From Burkholderiaceae bacterium (GTDB taxonomy: Bacteria; Pseudomonadota; Gammaproteobacteria; Burkholderiales; Burkholderiaceae_C): 7,828 bases of DNA. Below are positions 1 through 6,307 of the stretch, piece after piece (position 1 is the stretch's first letter; each line of letters opens with the position of its first letter). Below the pieces are notes generated by a model. It saw nothing but the letters and a program-made list of their open reading frames with translations. It ran no database searches and had not been told where the DNA came from. The position numbers were made by a program, and so were the translations under genes. Location: NCBI GenBank assembly GCA_023262645.1, contig JALRAA010000055.1, positions 1-7,828 of the forward strand, written 5' to 3'.

Positions 1-79
1 GTTTTGCTTTTTTTTTCAATTAAATCAAGAGCTTCAATAAAAAAGTTAATTTATATTTGATCTTTGATAAGATCGATAC
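1..79. other. AT-rich leader upstream of the bactofilin operon
   Basis: This stretch is markedly richer in A and T than the genes that follow. It starts with a T run (about positions 8-16), which could be the tail of a terminator whose stem lies outside the window. It probably holds the operon promoter, and TATATT at 52-57 resembles a -10 box. I could not pair it with a -35 box at normal spacing, so no promoter is called. Confidence 0.35.
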
Positions 80-85
80 AAGGAG
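80..85 (+). promoter_or_regulatory. Shine-Dalgarno site of the first bactofilin
   Basis: The sequence AAGGAG lies 5 bases before the ATG at 91. It fixes that ATG as the start, rather than the in-frame ATG at 64, which has no such site. It also marks this part of the window as bacterial. Confidence 0.8.
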
Positions 86-90
86 TAAGT

Positions 91-486
91 ATGGCAAATC
101 CAGCAGATTCATTAGAGAGCGTCGTGATCGGTGACGGGGTGGTTGTGAAGGGTGCCTTCACGGTGCCCTCCAAGGCCGTTATCAATGGTGTGATTGAAGG
201 TGATTTGACTGCTGAGGAAGTGCTTATCGGCACCACCGGGCGTATCACCGGCAGAGTGTCCGCCAAGATGATCGATGTGAGAGGCCAACTGCACCACACC
301 ATCGTCAGCGAAAAAAGTTTGATCGTACGAGCCACCGGTAAGATCGTCGGAAAGATTCACTACGCGGAAATCGAGATTGAAAAGGGCGGGGAAATTGAAG
401 GCGCCCTCAACCAAGGGTCTGAGCCGCCTGCATCTGCTGCCGGCAATACTGCGCCTTCTCAACAGAGCAAGCCATCGGGCACCTGA
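91..486 (+). CDS. bactofilin (first copy)
   Basis: This 131-residue protein is a bactofilin (DUF583 / polymer-forming cytoskeletal family). From about residue 8 to 105 it shows the short repeating Val/Ile-Gly pattern of a right-handed beta-helix (for example VVIGDG, INGVIEGDL, VRGQLHHTIV, GKIVGKI, GGEIEGAL). A short Pro/Ser/Ala-rich disordered tail follows. Bactofilins polymerise without nucleotides into membrane-associated filaments that scaffold cell-wall enzymes. The length is normal for the family. The start at 91 is set by a good Shine-Dalgarno site. The next gene, an M23 peptidase, begins 21 bases downstream on the same strand, so the two are probably co-transcribed. The family call is very secure. 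The specific role (shape, stalk, polarity) is inferred from context only. Confidence 0.93.
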   Translation: MANPADSLESVVIGDGVVVKGAFTVPSKAVINGVIEGDLTAEEVLIGTTGRITGRVSAKMIDVRGQLHHTIVSEKSLIVRATGKIVGKIHYAEIEIEKGGEIEGALNQGSEPPASAAGNTAPSQQSKPSGT

Positions 487-507
487 TGCCATATCCATGG
501 TGAGTTC

Positions 508-1557
508 ATGCGTTTTTTGTCTTATTCCTCACTAGCATCAACCCGCCGTTTACCCTTACTGGTCAAGCGCATGTGGTCGCGCGAATACCACGACGTCAAG
601 TTGATTCTTGAGCAGCGCGGCGACCTCAAATATTTCAATATTCCAGCAGGTTTTCAGCGCTTTGCAGCCAGAGGCTTTTTAATCACCGCTTCCTTTTTGT
701 TGGGGCTGATTGTTTTTTTAACCATGACCAGCTTGATGCTGGGCATCAGCCGTGCGCGTTTGGAGAAATCGCATGAAGAGGTGTACCGCGCGTTGTTGAC
801 CAGTTCGGTCGACGCAAATTCACCTGAAACCACTTCTCTGAGTGAAGACCAAATGATCGCCCTGGCGCAAACCATCCGAGACCGGGACATGAGCATTCGG
901 CGGTTTGTGGAAACTTCGATGGTCGCGGTGTCTGAAGAAAACGAAACGCTCAAAACACAACTCGAGTCTTCTGGGTTGACCGAAAAAATTGTGCGCATCA
1001 TCCAGCAAAACTCTGCCAATGGTGGTTATTCGCCAGATGCTGACATCCAATCTAACCCGTTGCTGCGCGGCAAAGTGGCCGACGAATTGTCAACCAACCG
1101 GGCGTTGCGCGAGGTGTTGTATGCACTCCCGAGCCATTTGCCGGTAGCCAACTACAGTGTTTCTTCTGATTTTGGAATCCGCAAACACCCTCTGACCGGC
1201 AGTTCTCATTTCCACACAGGCTTGGATTTGATGAGCCAAACCGGGGACGACAAAGTCTTTGCCGTCAAACCGGGTATCGTGGTCATGGCAGAATATCACC
1301 CACAGTATGGCAACACGGTGGTGATTCGGCATTTGAACGGTGTCGAGTCTTTGTATGCACACATGGCCCAATTGTTGGTCAAAGTGGGCGACAAGGTCAC
1401 CACTGAAAGCCTCTTGGGCTACATCGGAAACACGGGAAAATCTTCCACGGGCAAGCATCTGCATTTCGAGATCTTGGTCGGAGGTTATCCGGTCAATCCG
1501 CAGAAAGTGATTCGGACCGCGCAATATGTTCAACAAATCCAAAACAGCAACCAATAA
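508..1557 (+). CDS. membrane-anchored M23 (LytM-type) peptidoglycan endopeptidase
   Basis: This 349-residue protein has four parts. A basic cytoplasmic N-terminus covers residues 1-55. One membrane segment covers about 57-80 (rich in Leu, Phe, Ile, Val). A charged, probably coiled-coil stalk covers about 82-165. A C-terminal M23 domain covers about 215-335. The zinc ligands are present: H236 and D240 (HTGLD) and H319 (HLHFE). So are the catalytic-pair histidines H285 (YAHM) and H317. The enzyme therefore looks active and should cut peptide cross-links in the periplasm. It lies between two bactofilin genes. Bactofilins are known to recruit M23 peptidases (for example Helicobacter CcmA/Csd and Hyphomonas BacA/LmdC), so it is likely the effector of this module. 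Before the ATG there is only a weak GGTGAG site. The 3' end overlaps the next gene by 32 bases. Confidence 0.93.
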   Translation: MRFLSYSSLASTRRLPLLVKRMWSREYHDVKLILEQRGDLKYFNIPAGFQRFAARGFLITASFLLGLIVFLTMTSLMLGISRARLEKSHEEVYRALLTSSVDANSPETTSLSEDQMIALAQTIRDRDMSIRRFVETSMVAVSEENETLKTQLESSGLTEKIVRIIQQNSANGGYSPDADIQSNPLLRGKVADELSTNRALREVLYALPSHLPVANYSVSSDFGIRKHPLTGSSHFHTGLDLMSQTGDDKVFAVKPGIVVMAEYHPQYGNTVVIRHLNGVESLYAHMAQLLVKVGDKVTTESLLGYIGNTGKSSTGKHLHFEILVGGYPVNPQKVIRTAQYVQQIQNSNQ

Positions 1558-1989
1558 CATTCAGAATCCACCCGACGCACAAGCTCCCAAAGCGAATGCA
1601 AATGTTGAAACCAACCCAGACAATCAGCCAGTTGCCCAACCACAGAGAAACAACATGATGGACATGATCTCCTCCAACGCTTCTAAGCCCTCCATACTGA
1701 GCGAGGGCTTTTCGTTTCGTGGCGAAATCGCGGCCAAAGGCGCGATCCATGTGGAAGGCTCTTTGAATGGCCAAGCCAGGTCGACGAATTGACCATCGGT
1801 GCGCGCGGTCAAGTTGAGGGTGTGGTCACCTGCTCAAGCTTGCACATCAAGGGCAAATTCTCTGGCACCGCCACATGCAGCGAACTGATCGTGACATCGT
1901 CTGCATCGGTCGATGGGCACGTGGTTTACCAAACGCTCTCTGTCCAAAAAGGCGCCTCTATCAAAGGTGAGTTGCTGCTGGTAAAGTAA
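1526..1989 (+). pseudogene. second bactofilin, apparent one-base frameshift
   Basis: Two frames together make one bactofilin of about 154 residues. The first runs from the ATG at 1526, starts MFNKSK (typical of many bactofilins), has a ~45-residue Gln/Asn/Pro-rich linker and enters the beta-helix (FRGEIAAKGAIHVEGSLNGQA). It then hits a stop at 1790-1792. The second frame continues the same fold from 1780 (VDELTIGARGQVEGVV) to the stop at 1987-1989. One missing base at about 1778-1780 explains the break: restoring it gives GQA-x-VDELTIG with no gap in the repeat. No long homopolymer is present there. It may be a sequencing error or a real recent mutation, and I cannot tell which. The start lies inside the end of the M23 gene, which suggests translational coupling. 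The HTH gene follows 21 bases later. Confidence 0.85.
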
Positions 1990-2010
1990 ATCTTTTATCA
2001 AAGGTCATGC

Positions 2011-2901
2011 ATGTCGGACATTTCCCAGATTGACGGCCTATCCGTTCGACGCAAAAGAGAGTCTTTGGGATTGGCAATCTCCGACGTGGCCACTACGGCT
2101 TGTTTGTCTGCCAAGCAAATCAAACAAATAGAAGAAGGCGGCATGACGGCTTTCTACAGTGAAAGCGTCAAACTCACGGCCGCACGCAAGGTCGCCGGCT
2201 TGCTCGGCATGACCGAAGCCCAACTTTTTGGCCAAGTGACGCCCGAGGTGGTTGAGCAACACCAACCACTTACCGTTGGTGAAGCTGACTTTGAATACCA
2301 AGCGCCGTTTCGGGGCGAGTTGTCGCAGGGCGAATCTTCAGCGACGTCTGATGCCTTGGCCATTACCCGCAGCGAGTCTTGGCATGTGTTTGCCCAGCCG
2401 CCAGAACACACCGACCTGTCAGAACAGCCGGATCAAGCTGTTGTTGACGAACACACCATGGCCCCGCAATCCCTTGAGGCCGATTCTGGGTCTTTTGTGG
2501 CGGCGCAAGCCGCAGAAGATTCAGCGTCTTCCCTGCCAGCCTCTGAGGGCACCAAAGAGACGCCATCCGAACCCACCAATGCTAATTACCTGATCAAAAT
2601 TTTGGCGCTATTTTTGGTCGCATTGGCCGCAGCAGCATTGCTCAGGCAACAGGCCGGTGATGAAAAAAACCAAGCCAACAATGATGTTGCGCCTGCCGTG
2701 TCGCCTGCTCCCGAGCCGCCGCCCCCCATGCCCACGGCCCAAGAGCCGGCTGGCAATGCTGCACAAGCATCAGCGACCAGCACAGATGCCGCCTCGGTTT
2801 TGCCCGCCGCTGGGGCGGACAAATCAACCCCTGCCGCCCCGTCAGCAGAACCCGTCAGCAAATCTTTGCCAGAGACACCGTCTGGCGCAACCAGCAAATA
2901 A
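2011..2901 (+). CDS. RodZ-like HTH protein with one transmembrane segment
   Basis: This 296-residue protein begins with a helix-turn-helix of the HTH_25/RodZ type at about residues 9-75 (LSVRRKRESLGLAISDV, then KQIKQIEEGG). A variable acidic linker (~76-190) follows, then one membrane segment at about 193-211 (YLIKILALFLVALAAAALL). A Pro/Ala/Ser-rich, probably disordered tail (~212-296) should lie in the periplasm. The layout matches RodZ, which links the cytoplasmic cytoskeleton to wall synthesis. I see no folded beta domain (DUF4115-like) in the tail, so it is not called rodZ. It lies 21 bases after the second bactofilin, probably in the same operon. AAGG at 2001-2004 is well placed for the ATG at 2011. 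An ATG at 2007 is in another frame and soon stops. A DNA-binding regulator is possible, but the membrane segment favours a structural adaptor. Confidence 0.8.
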   Translation: MSDISQIDGLSVRRKRESLGLAISDVATTACLSAKQIKQIEEGGMTAFYSESVKLTAARKVAGLLGMTEAQLFGQVTPEVVEQHQPLTVGEADFEYQAPFRGELSQGESSATSDALAITRSESWHVFAQPPEHTDLSEQPDQAVVDEHTMAPQSLEADSGSFVAAQAAEDSASSLPASEGTKETPSEPTNANYLIKILALFLVALAAAALLRQQAGDEKNQANNDVAPAVSPAPEPPPPMPTAQEPAGNAAQASATSTDAASVLPAAGADKSTPAAPSAEPVSKSLPETPSGATSK

Positions 2902-3015
2902 GCCGTTTGCGCAGCTTCAGTGGCATGACTGCGTGAGCCTAAGGCGCTGAATGGGCCAGCGGCGCTTCGCCAGACCATAGTATTTCTATCTGCTATCGCG
3001 GTTATTTGCCTGACC
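2902..3015. other. gap between convergent genes
   Basis: This gap separates the plus-strand operon from the minus-strand hemH. It contains small inverted repeats, such as CGCTG / CAGCG around 2947-2963 and GGCG / CGCC just after. None is followed by a T run on either strand, so I do not call an intrinsic terminator. Confidence 0.4.
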
Positions 3016-4110
3016 TCAATTGCCGGCACCCATGGCCAATGCGGCTTGGCGTGAAGCCGAGCGATCCGCATCGCTTGCCGGTTCAAGCGGCCAGCCAGAC
3101 ATATGGGTCATCGTCAAACTGTGCATGGCTTGTATCCAAACCGGGCTGTCGTTGATGCATTCAATATAGTGAAATTGCTCGCCACCTTCTTCTAAAAACG
3201 CTGCCTTCACCTCAAGCGCGATCTCTTCGAGGGTTTCAAGACAGTCGCTGACAAAGCCGGGGCACACAATTTGTACCGAACGGCAACCTTGGCGGGCAAG
3301 TTCGCGCACCGTGGGTTCGGTGTAAGGCTCGAGCCATTTGGCTTTGCCAAAGCGCGACTGGAAGCACACTTTGTATTCGTCTTTGGACAAGCCCAGTGAC
3401 TGGGCCAGTAAGCGGGCGGTTTTGTGGCATTCGCAGTGGTAGGGATCGCCCAGTTGCAAGGTGCGTTCTGGGACGCCGTGAAAGCTCATGACCAATTGCT
3501 CGGCTCGACCGTGTTGCGCCCAGTGGGCGCGAATTTTCTCGGCCAGTGCTTCGATGTAGCCAGGGTGGTCGTGGTAGTGGTTGATGAATCGCAGCTCAGG
3601 CAAATTGCGGGTGCGCATGCCCCAGGCGTACACCGCATCGAACACGCTGGCGGTGGTGGTGCCAGAGTATTGGGGGTACGCAGGCAAGACCAGTACACGC
3701 GTGACGCCTTGCGCTTTCAATTCATCCAGTACTTGCGGCACGGCAGGTGAGCCATAGCGCATGGCATAGCGGACCACCACCTTGTGGGGGTCAAACAATT
3801 GCTGAAGCGACAGGCTTTGTTTCTCGGTCCAAACTTTCAAAGGTGAGCCTTCAGAGGTCCAAATGCTGGCGTATTTGTGCGCGGATTTGGCTGGTCGAAC
3901 CCGCAAAATGATGCCGTGCAAGATCATCAACCAAAGAAAACGCGGTATTTCAACCACCCTGGGGTCGCTTAAAAATTCAGCAAGATAGCGGCGCAATGCA
4001 GGGGCGGTGGGCGCTTGTGGCGTGCCTAAATTGCAGTAAATGATGGCTGTTTTGGCGGGCTGACCGTGGCTGTAGGCGGGTTCGGCCGCAAATCTGGGAG
4101 ATGAATTCAT
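3016..4110 (-). CDS. hemH: ferrochelatase
   Basis: This 364-residue protein is a complete ferrochelatase, which inserts Fe2+ into protoporphyrin IX in the last step of protoheme synthesis. The family signatures run in order. YCNLGTPQAP is at residues 25-34, followed by RRYLAEFLSDPRVVEIPR. LPAYPQYSGTTTASVFD spans about 142-158. The catalytic histidine H211 lies in MSFHGVPERT. DPYHCECHKTARLLAQ (222-237) and CPGFVSDCLETLEEI (~283-297) follow, the latter with the conserved acidic E292. Length and motif spacing are normal and the gene looks functional. The start at 4110 overlaps the stop of the upstream hpnE-like gene by 4 bases (ATGA), which suggests coupled translation. Gene name and function are secure. 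Confidence 0.97.
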   Translation of the reverse strand: MNSSPRFAAEPAYSHGQPAKTAIIYCNLGTPQAPTAPALRRYLAEFLSDPRVVEIPRFLWLMILHGIILRVRPAKSAHKYASIWTSEGSPLKVWTEKQSLSLQQLFDPHKVVVRYAMRYGSPAVPQVLDELKAQGVTRVLVLPAYPQYSGTTTASVFDAVYAWGMRTRNLPELRFINHYHDHPGYIEALAEKIRAHWAQHGRAEQLVMSFHGVPERTLQLGDPYHCECHKTARLLAQSLGLSKDEYKVCFQSRFGKAKWLEPYTEPTVRELARQGCRSVQIVCPGFVSDCLETLEEIALEVKAAFLEEGGEQFHYIECINDSPVWIQAMHSLTMTHMSGWPLEPASDADRSASRQAALAMGAGN

Positions 4111-5066
4111 GCCTTATTTTCTCCCATGCGCTTGTGTGAAAGCAGGGTCACCGCATGAAGCCCTGATTGAACAGCGCCTTCTAAGGTGGCTGGGTAGGGG
4201 CCATCGATGTAATCGCCGCATGCCACCAGGTTTTGCCTAACCCATGCAGAGGGTCTGCGTACGCCCGGTTCGCAGGCAAATGCCGCGCGCTTTTCCGCCA
4301 CGGTGAGCATCGCGCTGGCCTGACCCAACCCGAGTTGGTGTTTGGCTTGCCTCAGCACCGCCTCTGTGGTGGTTTGCCGGTCGTGTGTGCTGGCGCTCGC
4401 AACCATCGCCAACACGCCTTGCATCTCGGGGCTGGGCGTCAGTTGGCCCTTGTCGAATGCGAATTGGGCAGGGGCATGCGCATCGCTGTGCAACGCCATG
4501 ACGGGGCTTTGCCATTGCAGAGGTTGGTTGGCTTTCACATATACCGTGGTGATGGCGGTGTGCGTCAGCGCATGGGCCTGTGCCGACCAAGTGGGTTCGA
4601 TGTCGGCGGTCAAACGGGCGGCTTCCCAAGCAGGGCATGCCAGCACCACCGGGTCTGTCAGGTAATCATCGAGGGATTGAACATGGCAGCCGGTCAACAC
4701 GTCTGCGCCATGCTGCACCAACCAATGCACGGCGGCATCGGGCCAGAGACTGCTCAAATCGGTGCGAGGAATCAACATGTCGCTGCTGCCCGCGCCGCCC
4801 GCCAGCGAGTCTTGCATGACCCGCAAAAACACCTGAGCGCTGGCTTGTGCCGGTGTCAGATTCAAGGCCGATATGCACAGCGGTTCAATCAGCAAAGACA
4901 TCACCGCTGCAGGCAAATCGCGACACAGCATGGCCACGCTCATGTCAGGTGGCGCTTGAAAACGGTTGAGCCGCCAGCGCAATGCGTGACCGCCAATCGA
5001 CAGTTTGTCGCGCCAGCCCCAGCCCTTGGCGAGACTTGGTCCAGAGGCAATATCGAATAATGGCAG
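4107..5066 (-). CDS. hpnE: hydroxysqualene dehydroxylase (HpnE-like), 5' end lost at junction
   Basis: About 319 C-terminal codons remain of a FAD-dependent amine oxidase/desaturase-like enzyme of the squalene-associated HpnE type. Supporting features are GWGWRDKLS near the cut end, LLIEPLCISALN, ASAQVFLRVMQDSLAGG and LACPAWEAARL. Near the C-terminus is the FAD-contacting motif GDYIDGPYPATLEGAVQSG (about 4161-4217). HpnE reduces hydroxysqualene to squalene, together with HpnC and HpnD, for hopanoid or carotenoid synthesis. Family members are usually about 420-440 residues and start with a GxGxxG dinucleotide-binding motif, which is missing here. Upstream of about 5066 the frame stays open for 107 more codons to an ATG at 5387. 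That part is Ser/Leu/Cys-rich, matches nothing in the family and is antisense to the eukaryotic ORF. The true start therefore lies outside this DNA. HpnE over phytoene-desaturase relatives is likely but not certain. Confidence 0.82.
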   Translation of the reverse strand: MPLFDIASGPSLAKGWGWRDKLSIGGHALRWRLNRFQAPPDMSVAMLCRDLPAAVMSLLIEPLCISALNLTPAQASAQVFLRVMQDSLAGGAGSSDMLIPRTDLSSLWPDAAVHWLVQHGADVLTGCHVQSLDDYLTDPVVLACPAWEAARLTADIEPTWSAQAHALTHTAITTVYVKANQPLQWQSPVMALHSDAHAPAQFAFDKGQLTPSPEMQGVLAMVASASTHDRQTTTEAVLRQAKHQLGLGQASAMLTVAEKRAAFACEPGVRRPSAWVRQNLVACGDYIDGPYPATLEGAVQSGLHAVTLLSHKRMGENKA

Positions 5067-5070
5067 TGAA
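5031..5070. other. junction between bacterial and eukaryotic DNA
   Basis: To the left, the minus strand codes for HpnE-like sequence up to about GWGWRDK (5006-5026) and perhaps a little further. To the right, base composition, codon choice and gene structure change at once, and the plus strand begins an unrelated ORF. I see no insertion sequence, inverted repeat, tRNA or target duplication at the join. The exact base cannot be fixed by eye, because the first few codons either side do not clearly belong to one protein. Confidence 0.75.
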
Positions 5071-6090
5071 GAATCGAAATCAGCTTCATCGTTTCGCGTC
5101 GTTGAAGACCACCATAGTTTTAAGGAGCAAGATGAAGTATCTTCAAAGCCTAGGCCTTTAGTAAAAACAAGCATCGTTGTTGAGTTCTCCAATAATGATA
5201 ACAAAACGGTGAAGTCTAACATACTTTTAAGCCCCTTAGAAGCAAGGTTACAGCACAGCTCAAGCTGCGATGTGGACGTGGGGTCATATGAGCATGAAAG
5301 ATTGCTACTTACGCATGAGACAAGATCTACAGATGAAAGTGACGAAACTAATGACAAAAAGGAATCCTTCCCTAGATACCACCCCAAGGAGTCCGTTCAG
5401 TATGGCTATGAAAGGTACTTGCTAAGTCACGAGCCGAGATCGAAAGATGAAAGTGACGAAACAATCAAGAAGAAGCACACGTTTTCCACGAGAAAGTCGG
5501 ATGCCACTATTCATCTAAGTCGTAACTATGAAGTGGAAAACAACCCAAAATTTGCGAGAACTAGCAAGGAAACGAAATGCTTACATAGTGAATCCATATC
5601 AGAAGCGGTTTTGGCTGAAACTGCGGTTTTGGCTGTTTCAGATACTCAAGTATTGGATATCCAAAGAAATGAAGAACGTACTAAAGTGTATAGCTGCTCG
5701 CAGCTCAGTGATGTGTCCTTCGCGTCTTCTGAGATGGTGCCGCATCGTGACGACACTAATTCGTTTGATCTTGATAGAGGTGACTCAGTAAGAGAAGGAC
5801 GTTCAGATTTCGATGTGACAGAGCGTGCCCAGGCGGAATGCAATGCAGAAAATGCTTTCTGTAACGCCCTGCTAAGCGACCTTACTCAGTCCTATTCATT
5901 CCAGTGTGAACAAAAGCAAATCGACAGCGATGAGCTTATTCTGATGCATTATCTACCTAAAATTGGCTCTTGGAGTGGTGATAAGAAAGGTGGGAGTCGC
6001 TTCCGGAGAAAAATTCCAAAGTTGGGTCCCTGGCGTCCTTTATCTGGATCCTGCCGAAAAAACATGACTGCAACGAAGGTCAACGATTAG
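5068..6090 (+). CDS. unrecognised hydrophilic protein, 3' part only
   Basis: I do not recognise this protein. About 340 codons stay open from the junction to a TAG at 6088-6090. The nearest upstream ATG (5005) lies in DNA that codes for HpnE on the other strand, so it is not a real start and the 5' part is missing. The protein is rich in Ser, Glu, Asp and Lys, has no membrane segment and is probably largely disordered. It holds two copies of a 38-residue repeat (5287-5514) with the core ERxLLxHExRSxDESDET. The last ~40 residues are basic and aromatic (KIGSW, RFRRKIPKLGPW), perhaps a small binding region. I see no intron. A chance ORF is possible, but the length, the protein-level repeat and the AT-rich background favour a real gene. 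An AATAAA lies 106 bases past the stop. Confidence 0.55.
   Translation, partial: EESKSASSFRVVEDHHSFKEQDEVSSKPRPLVKTSIVVEFSNNDNKTVKSNILLSPLEARLQHSSSCDVDVGSYEHERLLLTHETRSTDESDETNDKKESFPRYHPKESVQYGYERYLLSHEPRSKDESDETIKKKHTFSTRKSDATIHLSRNYEVENNPKFARTSKETKCLHSESISEAVLAETAVLAVSDTQVLDIQRNEERTKVYSCSQLSDVSFASSEMVPHRDDTNSFDLDRGDSVREGRSDFDVTERAQAECNAENAFCNALLSDLTQSYSFQCEQKQIDSDELILMHYLPKIGSWSGDKKGGSRFRRKIPKLGPWRPLSGSCRKNMTATKVND
5287..5514 (+). repeat. tandem 38-codon repeat, two copies
   Basis: Copy one (5287-5400) and copy two (5401-5514) are directly adjacent. Over their first 25 codons they agree at 17 residues, including ER, LL, HE, RS, DESDET and KK. The last 13 codons have diverged. The similarity is clearer in protein than in DNA, which suggests an old duplication kept under selection. 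Confidence 0.75.
5605..5635 (+). repeat. 13-base direct repeat
   Basis: GCGGTTTTGGCTG occurs at 5605-5617 and again at 5623-5635, 18 bases apart. It gives a small in-frame protein repeat (AVLAETAVLAV). It is likely replication slippage within the unrecognised gene. Confidence 0.6.
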
Positions 6091-6195
6091 CGTGTGGTGT
6101 GGGTAAACACAATTGTTGTGTAGGTCACTATTGCAGTTTCTCTTAAGATAGGAATGAAAAAATAATAATGATTAATTTCTTCCAAATTAGATTAA

Positions 6196-6201
6196 AATAA
6201 A
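6196..6201 (+). terminator. candidate poly(A) signal, plus strand
   Basis: A canonical AATAAA hexamer lies 106 bases after the stop of the unrecognised plus-strand ORF. In AT-rich sequence it can occur by chance. Confidence 0.35.
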
Positions 6202-6275
6202 ATTTTATAGAACATTCACCATGAAAGAGAGTGCAGTTTCGGAAACAATATTGCAGCCTGTAGGCATAGATCAAT

Positions 6276-6281
6276 TTTATT
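6276..6281 (-). terminator. candidate poly(A) signal, minus strand
   Basis: Read on the minus strand this is AATAAA, 27 bases after the stop of the LOG-family gene. The position is plausible but the background is AT-rich. Confidence 0.35.
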
Positions 6282-6307
6282 ATCTAGTTTTAACCTGGGC
6301 TGACACG

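Larger units (their letters stand above)
6091..6307. other. shared 3' region of two convergent eukaryotic genes
   Basis: This AT-rich stretch lies between the stop of the plus-strand ORF and the stop of the minus-strand LOG gene. It shows no ORF of note, only plausible poly(A) signals for both genes. Most of it is probably 3' untranslated sequence. Confidence 0.5.

Noticed and set aside
33..57. Sigma-70 promoter from TTCAAT (33-38) and TATATT (52-57)
   Set aside because: The spacer is only 13 bases, too short for a normal promoter, and AT-rich DNA gives such matches by chance.
64..90. Earlier ATG at 64 as the bactofilin start
   Set aside because: The ATG at 91 has a strong Shine-Dalgarno site 5 bases away and the protein then begins like other bactofilins. 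The ATG at 64 has no such site.
2947..2985. Rho-independent terminator between the convergent bacterial genes
   Set aside because: The inverted repeats are about 5 bp and neither strand has a following T run.
2586..3086. 166-residue minus-strand ORF over the end of the HTH gene
   Set aside because: It is an antisense shadow of the Ala/Pro-rich tail and overlaps hemH. No recognisable protein features.
3399..3446. HCEC cysteine cluster in ferrochelatase as an unusual metal site
   Set aside because: The DPYxCxCxKTARL segment is, as far as I know, ordinary in proteobacterial ferrochelatases, so it is not novel.
4233..5060. 275-residue plus-strand ORF opposite hpnE
   Set aside because: Arg/His/Gln-rich shadow typical of high-GC antisense frames; the minus strand encodes a clear enzyme.
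5005..5067. ATG at 5005 as the true start of the plus-strand eukaryotic ORF
   Set aside because: That ATG lies in DNA that codes well for HpnE on the minus strand, so the upstream part of the frame is accidental.
5067..5387. N-terminal 107 codons of the long minus-strand ORF as part of HpnE
   Set aside because: No FAD-binding glycine motif, low-complexity composition and antisense to a plausible eukaryotic coding region. It lies beyond the junction.
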